DNA of 27,310 nucleotides from an uncultured Eubacteriales bacterium (GTDB lineage: Bacteria; Bacillota; Clostridia; Oscillospirales; Acutalibacteraceae): NCBI GenBank assembly GCA_902462035.1, contig CABQAC010000001.1, positions 1 to 27,310 on the forward strand, given 5' to 3'. Made by a program: the position numbers and the translations under genes. Position 1 is the first letter of the stretch; the number at the start of each line of letters is the position of its first letter. The notes beneath the pieces were generated by a model. It was not told the DNA's origin. It saw nothing but the letters and a program-made list of their open reading frames with translations, and searched no databases. Below, piece by piece: positions 7,413 through 15,741 of this stretch.

Positions 7413-8234
7413 TTACGCGCGGAGATATCTGTCTGTTTCCGGCAGCCTTCCGGTCAGGAAAAAGTCCATGGCGCGCTGAATGGTCATGTCCCAAAAACGC
7501 CATTCGTGGCAGTAGCCCTCAAATTCTTCAAAAACCGCGTTAAGGTTCAGTTTTTGGGCGTATTCTTTAAATTCCAAGTAATCGGCATATAAAAAATCCT
7601 CCGTGCCGCAGGTCAAATAAAACCGGGGCAATGCGGATTTGCCGGAACCTTTGCCGAGCGTTTCCCAGGTGTTGCTGTCAGACGCGACGTATGCCTCGTA
7701 CCCGCCGGCGTTGCGAATGCTGTTTTGCATGCGCGCGTCCGGGTTCTTGGCTTTCTCCCGCAGGTTGCGGGGCGAAGCGGACAGCACGGCGCAGGCTTCG
7801 AATTTTTCCGGATGATTGACCGCGTATTGCATGGCGCCGCTTCCGCCCATGGACAAGCCGGCGATAAAGTTATCCTGCCGCCGGCCGGACGCCGGAAACC
7901 AACCGTGCACCAAGGGCATCAATTCCTCGGTTAAAAAGTCGCCCATCCGGTACCCGGTCATAAACCCGGGCCAATTTACATAGTTGGAGTTGAGGGCGCT
8001 GGGCATCACCACCATCAGCCGCCGCTCGCAGGCATACCGCTCCACGTTCGACTTGCGAATCCAGTCGGAATAATCGCCGTTGGTGCCGTGGAGCAGCCAA
8101 AGCACCTTGTACTTTTCCTCGTTCCCGTAAAATGCGGCCGGTTTTTCATCCCGCCGTATGTCCGGCAGGATAATCCCCACCTCCAGATTGTTTCCTAAAC
8201 ATTGGCTCTCAAAATTCAAACGCACCAGCGCCAT
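7413..8234 (-). CDS. Alpha/beta-hydrolase esterase (esterase D / EstA-like)
   Basis: 273 residues; GGAGGG precedes the ATG at 8234. The fold markers are LWLLHGTNGDYSDW (oxyanion region, about 46-59), the nucleophile elbow GLSMGGSGA (Ser128), the acid region TCGTEDFLY (Asp213) and the histidine in YCHEWRFWD (His243). This set belongs to the putative-esterase family (PF00756) containing S-formylglutathione hydrolase, feruloyl and acetyl-xylan esterases. No signal peptide is seen, so it is cytoplasmic. It lies 83 nt downstream of the CE15-like gene on the same strand and is probably cotranscribed, which suggests removal of ester decorations from hemicellulose oligosaccharides. The precise substrate is not readable from sequence. 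Confidence 0.87.
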   Translation of the reverse strand: MALVRLNFESQCLGNNLEVGIILPDIRRDEKPAAFYGNEEKYKVLWLLHGTNGDYSDWIRKSNVERYACERRLMVVMPSALNSNYVNWPGFMTGYRMGDFLTEELMPLVHGWFPASGRRQDNFIAGLSMGGSGAMQYAVNHPEKFEACAVLSASPRNLREKAKNPDARMQNSIRNAGGYEAYVASDSNTWETLGKGSGKSALPRFYLTCGTEDFLYADYLEFKEYAQKLNLNAVFEEFEGYCHEWRFWDMTIQRAMDFFLTGRLPETDRYLRA

Positions 8235-8317
8235 CCCGAGTCCCTCCTTTTCTGCTTCCGCGGTAACAGGCGGCAGTCCGCCGGCCGGTTATACCAGGGC
8301 ACACCTTTAAAGCATTC

Positions 8318-9392
8318 TTAAAACACGCTGCCGTGCAGTTTCCGAAATTCCATATACCGCAGCCAGTCGCTTCTGCTGAAGAAATGAAGTCCTTCCCGCA
8401 GGTGATAGCCCAGGCATCCTTCCAGCAGCGCTGTTCCCACTTCCGGCTTTTCGTCCGGCGTTACAAGACCCTTTTCGCCCAGCAGCTCGTATGCTTTCGA
8501 GGCTGCCGCGCAGGATAAAAACTCCGACCACGGATCCGCCCATTCGTCCAGGCTGGCGCTGCCCACACAAAGCGCGCGCGGCGCCATCAGGGCCAGCAGG
8601 TAATGCTGGTCGTACGGCAGATCGTATTCACGGTTCGCATACTGCAGATAATTCCCACAGAACTGATAGGGAAATATCCGCGCCATATGCGAGATCTGCT
8701 CCCCTATTTTTTCCCGGAACAGCGCGGCGCCCGCGCAGCCCGAATTATTAGAGATCCCAAGGGAAAATCGTTCGTCCTGGGCGGCGCACCATAAAGCGGT
8801 TTTCCCCAGCCGGGAATGTCCAACTACTGCAATCGATATCCGTACTGGTACATAAATAATCCATCACCCGGCTGGCTGCCCACGCCCAAACGGACAGTTT
8901 GCCCCAGCCCGTTTTTGCATCCCGGGGGTAGGCAGCGGGCAGCCCCGTCATAAAGCCGTCGTCCCGGTCCGGCGAAATATCCTCGTAGCAAAAGGAGGCG
9001 ACGGCATAGCCGTTATCCACCAGTTCCTCGTACGGGACAGGGTCGATTTGGCCGTTGGATCGGAAGGAGATGTGCAAAAAAACCGGCGGTTTTTTCACCC
9101 GTTTGGGAACGATCATCGTCACTTCAAAGCAGAAAGAACCGCGCGGGGTTCCAAACTCCACCGAAATCAAGGACTGGTCGGCTTTTCCCGCAAAAATATC
9201 CCGTTTTGCTCCCATAACCACACCGCGTACCGCCTCTGGCGGTTCCGGCGAAAAGCCATAAATCTCCCGGCGAAGGAGTGCCAAAATTTCCTCCCGGCGT
9301 TTGCGCCAGTCTTCCGGCGTAGCCACCTTTTTCCCATTGGAAAACCGCATCAATTCCGGCAGCTTCCGCTGCGCAAGGGCTTCCTGAATCAT
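8318..9392 (-). pseudogene. CE15-like glucuronoyl esterase / acetyl-xylan-esterase-type hydrolase, frameshifted
   Basis: Two overlapping frames form one protein. Frame 1 runs from the ATG at 9392 (GGGGAG ribosome site) through SVWAWAASRVMDYLCTSTDID to about 8832. The homologous sequence then continues in another frame from 8830: AVVGHSRLGKTALW, SNNSGCAGAAL, DQHYLLALMAPRALCVGSAS, DEWADPWSEF and GYHLREGLHFFS, stopping at 8318. The nucleophile serine (GHSRLG) and the histidine (REGLH) lie in the second part. Left in frame 1, translation stops at 8748 with an unrelated tail and no active site. About four residues usually found between DID and AVVG are missing, so the lesion looks like an 11-nt deletion rather than a single-base error. 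CE15 enzymes cleave glucuronate-lignin esters; simpler members act on other sugar esters. Confidence 0.8.
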
Positions 9393-9520
9393 TTTGCGCT
9401 CCCCTTTCTCTTTTGCTTCGCGCCGCGCGTTTTCCCCACACAAAACAAAACGCGGGTGCCATCCGCGCCGGCGGGATTAAAAACCGTGGCTTTCCGCAAG
9501 CGGCTTACTCTTTCTACAAT

Positions 9521-9567
9521 GGCCCATGGGCCGTTTTCAATATAGCATACCGCATGATTGAATACAA
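9521..9567 (-). promoter_or_regulatory. Promoter with start-site palindrome for the esterase operon
   Basis: On the minus strand TTGTAT (9567-9562), 17 nt, TATATT (9544-9539). A perfect 12-bp palindrome GGCCCATGGGCC at 9521-9532 sits where transcription should begin, a typical place for a repressor site. The leader to the ATG at 9392 is about 140 nt. Confidence 0.45.
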
Positions 9568-9646
9568 GGGATCCATTCATCCAAAATTATTAACCGGAAA
9601 TTGTGCATTTCCCTGCGCGTAATAGAAAGAAACGGAGGCCGAAAAC

Positions 9647-10156
9647 ATGATCGTCCGGCAAGAAACCAAGCAGGATTATCAAGAAGTGTACGAGGTTGTA
9701 AAAGCTGCTTTTGCGTCCGCGGAACACAGCGACGGCAATGAACAGGATTTGGTTGCCGCGCTACGGCAAAGCAGCTCTTTCGTACCGGAACTTTCGCTGA
9801 TAGCGGAAATAGGCGGCAAAATTATTGGCCATATTTTATTGACGACCGCCAAAATCGGCACGCAGACGGAACTTGTTTTGGCGCCGCTGTCCGTCCTGCC
9901 GGGGTACCAGAAACAAGGAGTCGGCACCGCTCTGATTCAAGAAGGCCACCGCATCGCCGCAAAATTGGGGTACCGGTATACCGTTGTTTTGGGCAGTGAA
10001 AAATACTACCCCCGGTTCGGCTATCTGCCCGCCGAGCAGATAGGCATCCGGGCGCCGTTTGATGTCTCGCCCAAAAATTTTATGGCCAAACGGCTGCGGG
10101 AGGATGCAGGGCCAATTTGCGGAGTCGTGCGGTACGCACCGGAATTTAGAATTTAA
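9647..10156 (+). CDS. GNAT-family N-acetyltransferase (YhbS-like)
   Basis: 169 residues; the ATG at 9647 follows CGGAGG. It opens MIVRQETKQDYQEVYEVVKAAF, followed by GHILLTTAKIG, the acetyl-CoA-binding PLSVLPGYQKQGVGTALIQEG (about 84-104, with Q/RxxGxG as QKQGVG) and LGSEKYYPRFGYLPA (about 122-136), the pattern of the YhbS group. It is cytoplasmic and uses acetyl-CoA; the acceptor is unknown. It is the last host gene before the inserted element; its 3' side is a hairpin whose U tract points the other way. Confidence 0.87.
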   Translation: MIVRQETKQDYQEVYEVVKAAFASAEHSDGNEQDLVAALRQSSSFVPELSLIAEIGGKIIGHILLTTAKIGTQTELVLAPLSVLPGYQKQGVGTALIQEGHRIAAKLGYRYTVVLGSEKYYPRFGYLPAEQIGIRAPFDVSPKNFMAKRLREDAGPICGVVRYAPEFRI

Positions 10157-10212
10157 ATTGCAACAATTTTTTGTGCGGCAGAGCGGACCGTCACATTATT
10201 TGTCCCAATGCG

Positions 10213-10256
10213 TTAAAAAAATAGACCCTATGAGTTTCATTCTCATAAGGTCTATT
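10213..10256 (-). terminator. Terminator with minus-strand U tract (probable displaced guaA terminator)
   Basis: Arms 10220-10234 and 10242-10256 pair with one mismatch around a 7-nt loop. On the minus strand the stem is followed by seven U; on the plus strand the tail is only a weak CTTCATTTT. Its direction does not suit the plus-strand GNAT gene but suits guaA, whose 3' end would lie about 55 nt upstream if the element were absent. Confidence 0.75.
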
Positions 10257-10311
10257 CTTCATTTTGGGGCAAAGTTTTTTTAAAAAGTAAGTGTGCCCTT
10301 TGACAGTTACG

Positions 10312-10323
10312 TTACTCCCACTC
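10312..10323. repeat. Attachment-site core, far end
   Basis: On the minus strand this reads GAGTGGGAGTAA, that is Glu-Trp-Glu-stop, the normal GuaA C-terminus. It differs from the guaA-proximal copy by one synonymous base. Confidence 0.75.
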
Positions 10324-10557
10324 GCCGGGTTAAATCTGTTTCTAAACTTTTCTGTTTAGAACATTTAATCCATCGTGGTTTTATTTGATACAGATTATCC
10401 TTATCCTACGGTCTATCCGAAATTCTGCTATCAAAAATCTATCACCCCTGAGCTATCAAAGGTAATCCTTAGTGCAGCAGCACAGGTGGCTTGGAAGTAT
10501 TATAGCATATCTTTTGTGGTTTTCCCAGCGGTTCTCTGTTTTTTGTCCAACTGTATT
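10324..10557. other. Element end region, no gene
   Basis: About 235 AT-rich nt between the att core and the stop of the YhcG-like gene. It holds a stem-loop at about 10337-10361 (GTTTCTAAAC against TGTTTAGAAC) and two GCTATCAA repeats. A plus-strand frame here lacks coding features. Confidence 0.55.
10427..10459 (+). repeat. Pair of GCTATCAA repeats, candidate integrase arm sites (far end)
   Basis: GCTATCAA occurs at 10427-10434 and 10452-10459 in the same orientation, about 105-130 bp inside the att core. The same octamer occurs twice near the other end of the element. Confidence 0.45.
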
Positions 10558-11601
10558 TTATGCCTTGTCATCCTCGTGCCACTTTTTCAGTACATCCTCG
10601 ACCTGCCGGATCAGCTGTTCCTTGTTCGGCATATAAAGCACATAGCGGGAAGCGAATATGTTATTCGATAGGCCTCCCAAGGCATACTCAGCGGTGATGC
10701 TGTCTTTGTCAGTGCAGAGGATAATACCGATTGGCGGATTGTCATCCGGGTCATTTACCTCAGCAGCATAGTAATTCAAATACATATTGATTTGTCCTGC
10801 TGCCTCTGGAGTAAGCTTCGTAGTCTTTAATTCGATCAGCACATATGCCCGAAGAATCTTGTTGTAGAAAACCATATCCACATAATAGTGGGTATTATTT
10901 ATGGTTACACGCTGCTGCGTGCCAACAAACATGAAGCCACGCCCCAACTCTAGCAGAAATTTCTCAATCTGCTGCACCAATGCCCGTTCCAAGTCGCTCT
11001 CCATAAAGGGCTTGTCCTCTGACAAGCCAAGAAAGTCAAACACATATGGATCTCGGATAATATCAGCAGGTGTGGAGATTTCATTGCCTTTGAGAGCCAA
11101 TTCAAGCACTTGCTCCTTGTTCACATCCCCACGGGATAACAACAACCGTTCAAATAAAGAGCTTTCAATTTGTCGTTTTAACTCACGCACAGACCATCCC
11201 GAATTGATGGTTTCTTTTTCATAAAAGCTGCGCTTGTCAGGGTCGGAAATAGATAGCAGCTCACAATAGTGCGACCAGCTCAATTTTCCAGACACCGTCT
11301 GGATTTTTTCATAGGTCTGATAAAACAGCCGCATATTATATAAATTTGCTCTGGAAAAGCCTTTTCCGAACTCTTGTGTTAACTCTTTTGCGAGCTCTTT
11401 CAAGGTCTGCTTTCCATAATCAGCTCTATCGGGAACAGACTGCTCGTATTCACAGATAATGCGTCCTATATTCCAATAGGTGCTCAAAAGCTCATTGTTG
11501 ACTTCTCTGGCAACATTGGCACGAGCTCCGTCAAGAACATTTTTGATTTCACTTACAATTGCAGTCATACTGTTGTTGACCGACAATTCTTTTTTGTTCA
11601 T
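10558..11601 (-). CDS. YhcG-type PD-(D/E)XK nuclease domain protein (DUF1016)
   Basis: 347 residues; ATG at 11601 with GGTGGTGAG upstream. The N-terminal DUF1016 domain (about 12-165) contains YWNIGRIICEYEQ, ELTQEFGKGFSRANLYNMRLFY and WSHYCELLSI. The C-terminal half is a PD-(D/E)XK fold: YYVDMVFYNKILRAYVLIELKT with Asp242, Glu257 and Lys259, followed by the GQINMYLNYY helix. The catalytic triad is intact. Such proteins often accompany type I restriction loci and are thought to act as nucleases or DNA-binding partners, but the role is unproven. It is the last gene of the minus-strand hsd operon, 68 nt after hsdR. The protein is cytoplasmic and full length. Confidence 0.88.
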   Translation of the reverse strand: MNKKELSVNNSMTAIVSEIKNVLDGARANVAREVNNELLSTYWNIGRIICEYEQSVPDRADYGKQTLKELAKELTQEFGKGFSRANLYNMRLFYQTYEKIQTVSGKLSWSHYCELLSISDPDKRSFYEKETINSGWSVRELKRQIESSLFERLLLSRGDVNKEQVLELALKGNEISTPADIIRDPYVFDFLGLSEDKPFMESDLERALVQQIEKFLLELGRGFMFVGTQQRVTINNTHYYVDMVFYNKILRAYVLIELKTTKLTPEAAGQINMYLNYYAAEVNDPDDNPPIGIILCTDKDSITAEYALGGLSNNIFASRYVLYMPNKEQLIRQVEDVLKKWHEDDKA

Positions 11602-11669
11602 ACACTCACCACCTATGATTTAGTTTTCCGTATTTTGACCCATTTCACTCCATACGTCAGGAATAGAAG

Positions 11670-14600
11670 TTAGTCCATATATTTTTTGAAGTTTTCTGCT
11701 TGCTCCATAACCTTCTGGAACACTTCTTCATCCCACTCCGGTGGGTAACCATTCTGATAAAGAAGCACCGTCAAATCCATGTTTAACTGATTTTTGATAT
11801 CATCACGGGTAGCCCAATCTGCGAATTGAGATTTATCATCAACCAATTCTTTGATTTTCTTGGCCAGAACGAGGCACTTCTCGTCAGCATAGGGAAATCC
11901 GTGGTCATCACGTACTTTCACCAGAATATCATAAAACGCCTTTTCTTCAAAGGATATACCCATCTTTTCAAAAGAGGTTTTATCATCTTGCAGATCACGA
12001 AGGATTTGTAACAACTGGTCAGAGAGGTCATTAACGAAATCAGCAACGACCTCACTGGTGAACACCAATTTATCTCGGCTGTTATAGGCATCCACCACAT
12101 TTCTTAACCGCTCATCAAATTCCTGGGCTTTTACCTTGTTTGTGCGTCCGTAACTGCTGATGGCTTTGCGTAACAACTTTAGCAGAGCATTGAACTTTGT
12201 GATTGGCAGTTTAACTGCATCCAGCTCTGTTAAAAACTCATCGCTGAACAGGTCGACAGATTTATTTTCGTCAACGATATTTTCAATGCCTGTACAAGAA
12301 ATGGCATTACGCACCATTTCCTCAACCACACGATTCATAACTTCTGCATCGGGGGCATTACCTTTTGTCTGCTTATAGATGATGGATCGGATTGCCAGGT
12401 AGAACTGCGCTTTTGCAGTTTCAACATCTGTCAGTTCACCGGACGGGAAACAGATGGTGTACGCACCTTTCAAACGGCGAGAAAGCCCCATAAACCTGGT
12501 TTCCATCTCTTTACTGTTCTGAACATATTCCGCAGCATTGTTCAGACAATTCAGCCGTTCTAAAGGGTCCCCTATGTAGAACTTGGTCGCATTAAACCCA
12601 ACTAAAAGTTCATCAATCATTGCAAGGTGATTACGGAAAATACCGAGTGTGATGTTCAGCTCATCAACAGGGCTTTCCTGGGGACTGCCATATTTTTTGA
12701 CAGCTTCCATCATATCATTCTTGATTCCGATATAATCAACAACAAGGCCCTTATCCTTTCCATCAAACACACGATTAACGCGAGAGATAGTTTGAATGAG
12801 CGTGTGTTTCTGGAGCGGTTTGTCAATATACATGACAGCCAGTGACGGAACATCAAAGCCGGTAATCCACATATCAACCACAACGGCAATTCTAAAGTTG
12901 GAATCGTTGTTTTTGAACTGCTTATCCAGCATTTTGCGATATTCTTTTGTGCCACAGGCATCAAATAGCGGCTTTTCATCGTTAGCCCCCTGCGTTGCAA
13001 CCAGATTGATTTTTGGCAGCGGCATCAACTTATCAAGCTGTTCTTTCGTCAGGACAGACTCATCCTCCGCACGGCGTTTCTCGCCCCATTCAGGACGGAT
13101 GACCAAAATCTCCTGCAACAAACGGAAAGCAACTGCACGGTCAGCACAAACAATCATTGCTTTCTGTACGATTTCTGGCTTTTCAGCACAGAGCAATTCA
13201 TAGTGCTGCACCATATCGGCTGCCAATTTTTTCAGGCGATCTGGGTGCCCAAGGATAGCCCGCATCTGAGCCATTGCCCGCTGGCTCTCCTCAATCTGTT
13301 CCTCTGTAGAGCCTTGCTCTGCACAGCGGTCATAGTATTTCTGAATCTGCTTTGCTTGTTCATCGGACAGAATCACACGAGCCAGACGAGGCTCATAGGC
13401 AATGCGAACGGTAATGCCGTCATCGCTGGATTCTTTCATGGTATAACTGTCTACCACATCACCGAACACAGCAATGGTCTCATCTACCGGGGTTCCGGTA
13501 AATCCGCAATAGGTGGCATTGGGAAAACTATCCCGCAAATATTTTGCAAACCCGTATGTGGTAAATACACCCTTATCGGTCTTTTTCAGTTTTGCACCGA
13601 TGCCAGTTTGGGTTCTATGCGCTTCATCGGAAATGCAGATGATGTTGCTGCGGTCAGATAGTAGACCTGTCTTTTCACAGAATTTCTGGATAGACGTAAT
13701 ATAGACACCGCCACTTGGCCTATCACCGAGCGTTTTTTCCATGTCTGCACGGGACTCGATGCTCCGCACATCGCTTTCATGCAAGAACTTCTTCGCTGTG
13801 GCAAAGAGTTCGGCAGTCTGCGTATCCAAGTCTTCACGGTCAACAATGATAACAATGGTCGGATTGTTGAAGGTGTCCGGGTCACGCAGTGCAATCATAC
13901 GGGACAGAAACAGCATGGTATAGGTTTTACCACAGCCGGTCGCACCGAAATATGTACCACCTTTGCCATCACCGGCAGGACGGAGATGCCGTTTAATGTT
14001 TGCCAGCATTTTCTCGGCGGCAAAGAACTGAGGATAGCGGCACACGATTGCTTCGCTCTTTTTGCTGTCATCGGGATAGAACACAAAATCACGAAGCACC
14101 TGGATAATACGATCTTTGGCAAAGGCACCGGTGATCATCGTAAACAGAGAGCTGATTCCGTTAGAAACTTTGTCCTGGTCGTTTGCTTTGTTCCATGCAT
14201 AGTAATATGCGTAGGGCGTGAAAATACTGCCCATCTTCGTGTTTGCACCATCACTGATGACGGACAAAAAGCAGTATTTCATCAGCTTGGGAATATCCCG
14301 GTTATAGCGGATTGTGATTTGCTCCCAGGCATCATATACAGTGGTGTCCTCATTGATAGCCGACTTGAATTCGCAAATGGCAATCGGAATACCGTTGATG
14401 AACACCAACAGGTCAGGACGGCGCAGATGCTCTCCCTGCACGGAATACTGGTTCACTACTTTGAAGATATTGTTGTCGGGTTCATCAAAATCAATATAAT
14501 CCACATGGAGAGCCACCTCGCTGGTATCGTCTCTCTGCAAATAAAAACCCTCGTTCACCAACCAGAATGTCTCTTTATTCCTACTGTAGAGGGGGCTTGC

Positions 14601-14834
14601 CTGAATCAAGGACAGGCGGTTGATGATTTTCTGAAGTTCAACCTCGCTCAGACCGTCTTTCGCATAACGATACAGAAGGAAAGCGCGAAGATCATCCAGA
14701 AGCAGGACATCTTCATAGGTTCTATGGATGCTCTCACCGTGGACATAGTTGTAGCCCTGCTGCTCAAACAAAGCAATAATGGCAGACTCCAACTGTGCTT
14801 CGGTGAATTGCCCTTTCACGAATGTATAGTCCAC
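11670..14834 (-). CDS. hsdR: Type I restriction enzyme R subunit (HsdR)
   Basis: 1054 residues from the GTG at 14834, chosen because GGAGG lies 7 nt before it; the longer frame to 14876 overlaps the upstream gene and has no ribosome site. The N-terminal nuclease domain shows RRPDLLVF (Asp141) and AICEFKSA (Glu155, Lys157). The SF2 translocase follows with GATGCGKT (Walker A, 297-304), SDEAHRTQ (DEAH box, 403-406) and FTGTPVD, and then the second RecA domain with ITGFDVPSLAVMYIDKPL and TISRVNR. The C-terminal helical region binds the methylase core. It translocates and cuts unmodified DNA in an R2M2S complex using ATP. All motifs are intact, so it is probably active. Confidence 0.96.
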   Translation of the reverse strand: MDYTFVKGQFTEAQLESAIIALFEQQGYNYVHGESIHRTYEDVLLLDDLRAFLLYRYAKDGLSEVELQKIINRLSLIQASPLYSRNKETFWLVNEGFYLQRDDTSEVALHVDYIDFDEPDNNIFKVVNQYSVQGEHLRRPDLLVFINGIPIAICEFKSAINEDTTVYDAWEQITIRYNRDIPKLMKYCFLSVISDGANTKMGSIFTPYAYYYAWNKANDQDKVSNGISSLFTMITGAFAKDRIIQVLRDFVFYPDDSKKSEAIVCRYPQFFAAEKMLANIKRHLRPAGDGKGGTYFGATGCGKTYTMLFLSRMIALRDPDTFNNPTIVIIVDREDLDTQTAELFATAKKFLHESDVRSIESRADMEKTLGDRPSGGVYITSIQKFCEKTGLLSDRSNIICISDEAHRTQTGIGAKLKKTDKGVFTTYGFAKYLRDSFPNATYCGFTGTPVDETIAVFGDVVDSYTMKESSDDGITVRIAYEPRLARVILSDEQAKQIQKYYDRCAEQGSTEEQIEESQRAMAQMRAILGHPDRLKKLAADMVQHYELLCAEKPEIVQKAMIVCADRAVAFRLLQEILVIRPEWGEKRRAEDESVLTKEQLDKLMPLPKINLVATQGANDEKPLFDACGTKEYRKMLDKQFKNNDSNFRIAVVVDMWITGFDVPSLAVMYIDKPLQKHTLIQTISRVNRVFDGKDKGLVVDYIGIKNDMMEAVKKYGSPQESPVDELNITLGIFRNHLAMIDELLVGFNATKFYIGDPLERLNCLNNAAEYVQNSKEMETRFMGLSRRLKGAYTICFPSGELTDVETAKAQFYLAIRSIIYKQTKGNAPDAEVMNRVVEEMVRNAISCTGIENIVDENKSVDLFSDEFLTELDAVKLPITKFNALLKLLRKAISSYGRTNKVKAQEFDERLRNVVDAYNSRDKLVFTSEVVADFVNDLSDQLLQILRDLQDDKTSFEKMGISFEEKAFYDILVKVRDDHGFPYADEKCLVLAKKIKELVDDKSQFADWATRDDIKNQLNMDLTVLLYQNGYPPEWDEEVFQKVMEQAENFKKYMD

Positions 14835-14850
14835 GTGTTTGCCTCCTTCT

Positions 14851-15741
14851 TTATACTTGCTCCTTGAACACATCAATCAAATAAGAATTAAGCGCCGAAG
14901 CAAGATTGATGGCAAGACTGGCCATGTTTTTGGATATTTCAACCGTACTTCTCCCTGCGCCATGAGAAGCAGTAGAGTTATTGCGGATATACGGTAATGA
15001 CATAAGCACTTTTTCCCTGAAACCCTCGCTTGTCATACTTTCGGGCAGGTTTAAGCAGTCACGATCAACGATACCTTTTGTCAGTTTGTCTGCATTGCCA
15101 CGGTCAAGCTGTAGTACAACCTTCATGACACTCTCATAGCTTTTCCCGGCATTTGATATAGCTTCGGCATAGTCTCCCTTTTCAAAAAACTCGATTGCCT
15201 TTATCAGTTCATCATAAGCCGATTGGAATAGTGGTGCAGCATCCATGAGTTCATGCATCTGCGACAAGGCTTTCTGCTTCAAATTCTGCTCAAACTGCTG
15301 TGAATCCACTTTAACCATTCGTCCATCGTGCAGCAACCAAGGAATGTTGTTGCTACTAAAGACATTATTTATCGCAGTTTGGAAATCGGGCTTTTCCCCG
15401 TCAGATAATTCTTCATACTGCAATTCTATCACATCGAATAGAAAAGGGGTAAAAGCAGCTGCCAGAGGGTTATGTGCAGGGCCATCAAAAACATTATGTG
15501 TTAATGAGATATATGGTGCGCCTTTGGCATCACAAAAGTTTTCGATTGCAATATGAAGTGCTGTTGTTCTCACTTCATAGCTGTCATACCGATTCGGACG
15601 GATGATTGTCGGCTCTGCAAAATCGTTCATTACGGCAGCAATCTTCTCTTTTACAGAATACTCGATTTCGCCACAAATGTGATCTTTTGCTTCTCCGTTT
15701 CCAAATTCAATCAAATCGTTATATCTTTCAGAAAAAAGCAT
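14851..15741 (-). CDS. Abi_C/HEPN-like protein embedded in the restriction operon (STM4504/CBY_0614-like)
   Basis: 296 residues. The ATG at 15741 shares its A with the hsdS stop (TAATG), with GGAGGAAGGAGG upstream; a longer upstream frame is the hsdS tail. The N-terminal half (MLFSERYNDLIEFGNGEA...) is unfamiliar. The middle reads DVIELQYEEL and, near 135-146, LLHDGRMVKVDS, like the STM4504/CBY_0614 family. The C-terminal helical domain (about 185-290) has NAGKSYESVMKVVLQ and then IRNNSTASHGAG. Arg253 and His260 form an R-X6-H motif, the active-site signature of HEPN ribonucleases, the fold to which Abi_C domains belong. The family match is from recall of motifs, not a search. It lies between hsdS and hsdR, 16 nt before the hsdR GTG, so it should be made in step with the restriction enzyme. 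An RNA-cleaving abortive-infection role is inference. Confidence 0.6.
   Translation of the reverse strand: MLFSERYNDLIEFGNGEAKDHICGEIEYSVKEKIAAVMNDFAEPTIIRPNRYDSYEVRTTALHIAIENFCDAKGAPYISLTHNVFDGPAHNPLAAAFTPFLFDVIELQYEELSDGEKPDFQTAINNVFSSNNIPWLLHDGRMVKVDSQQFEQNLKQKALSQMHELMDAAPLFQSAYDELIKAIEFFEKGDYAEAISNAGKSYESVMKVVLQLDRGNADKLTKGIVDRDCLNLPESMTSEGFREKVLMSLPYIRNNSTASHGAGRSTVEISKNMASLAINLASALNSYLIDVFKEQV

Noticed and set aside
8748..9443. Stand-alone 231-residue protein
   Set aside because: Its last about 27 residues are out-of-frame sequence; the homologous continuation is in another frame, so it is the first part of a broken CE15-like gene.
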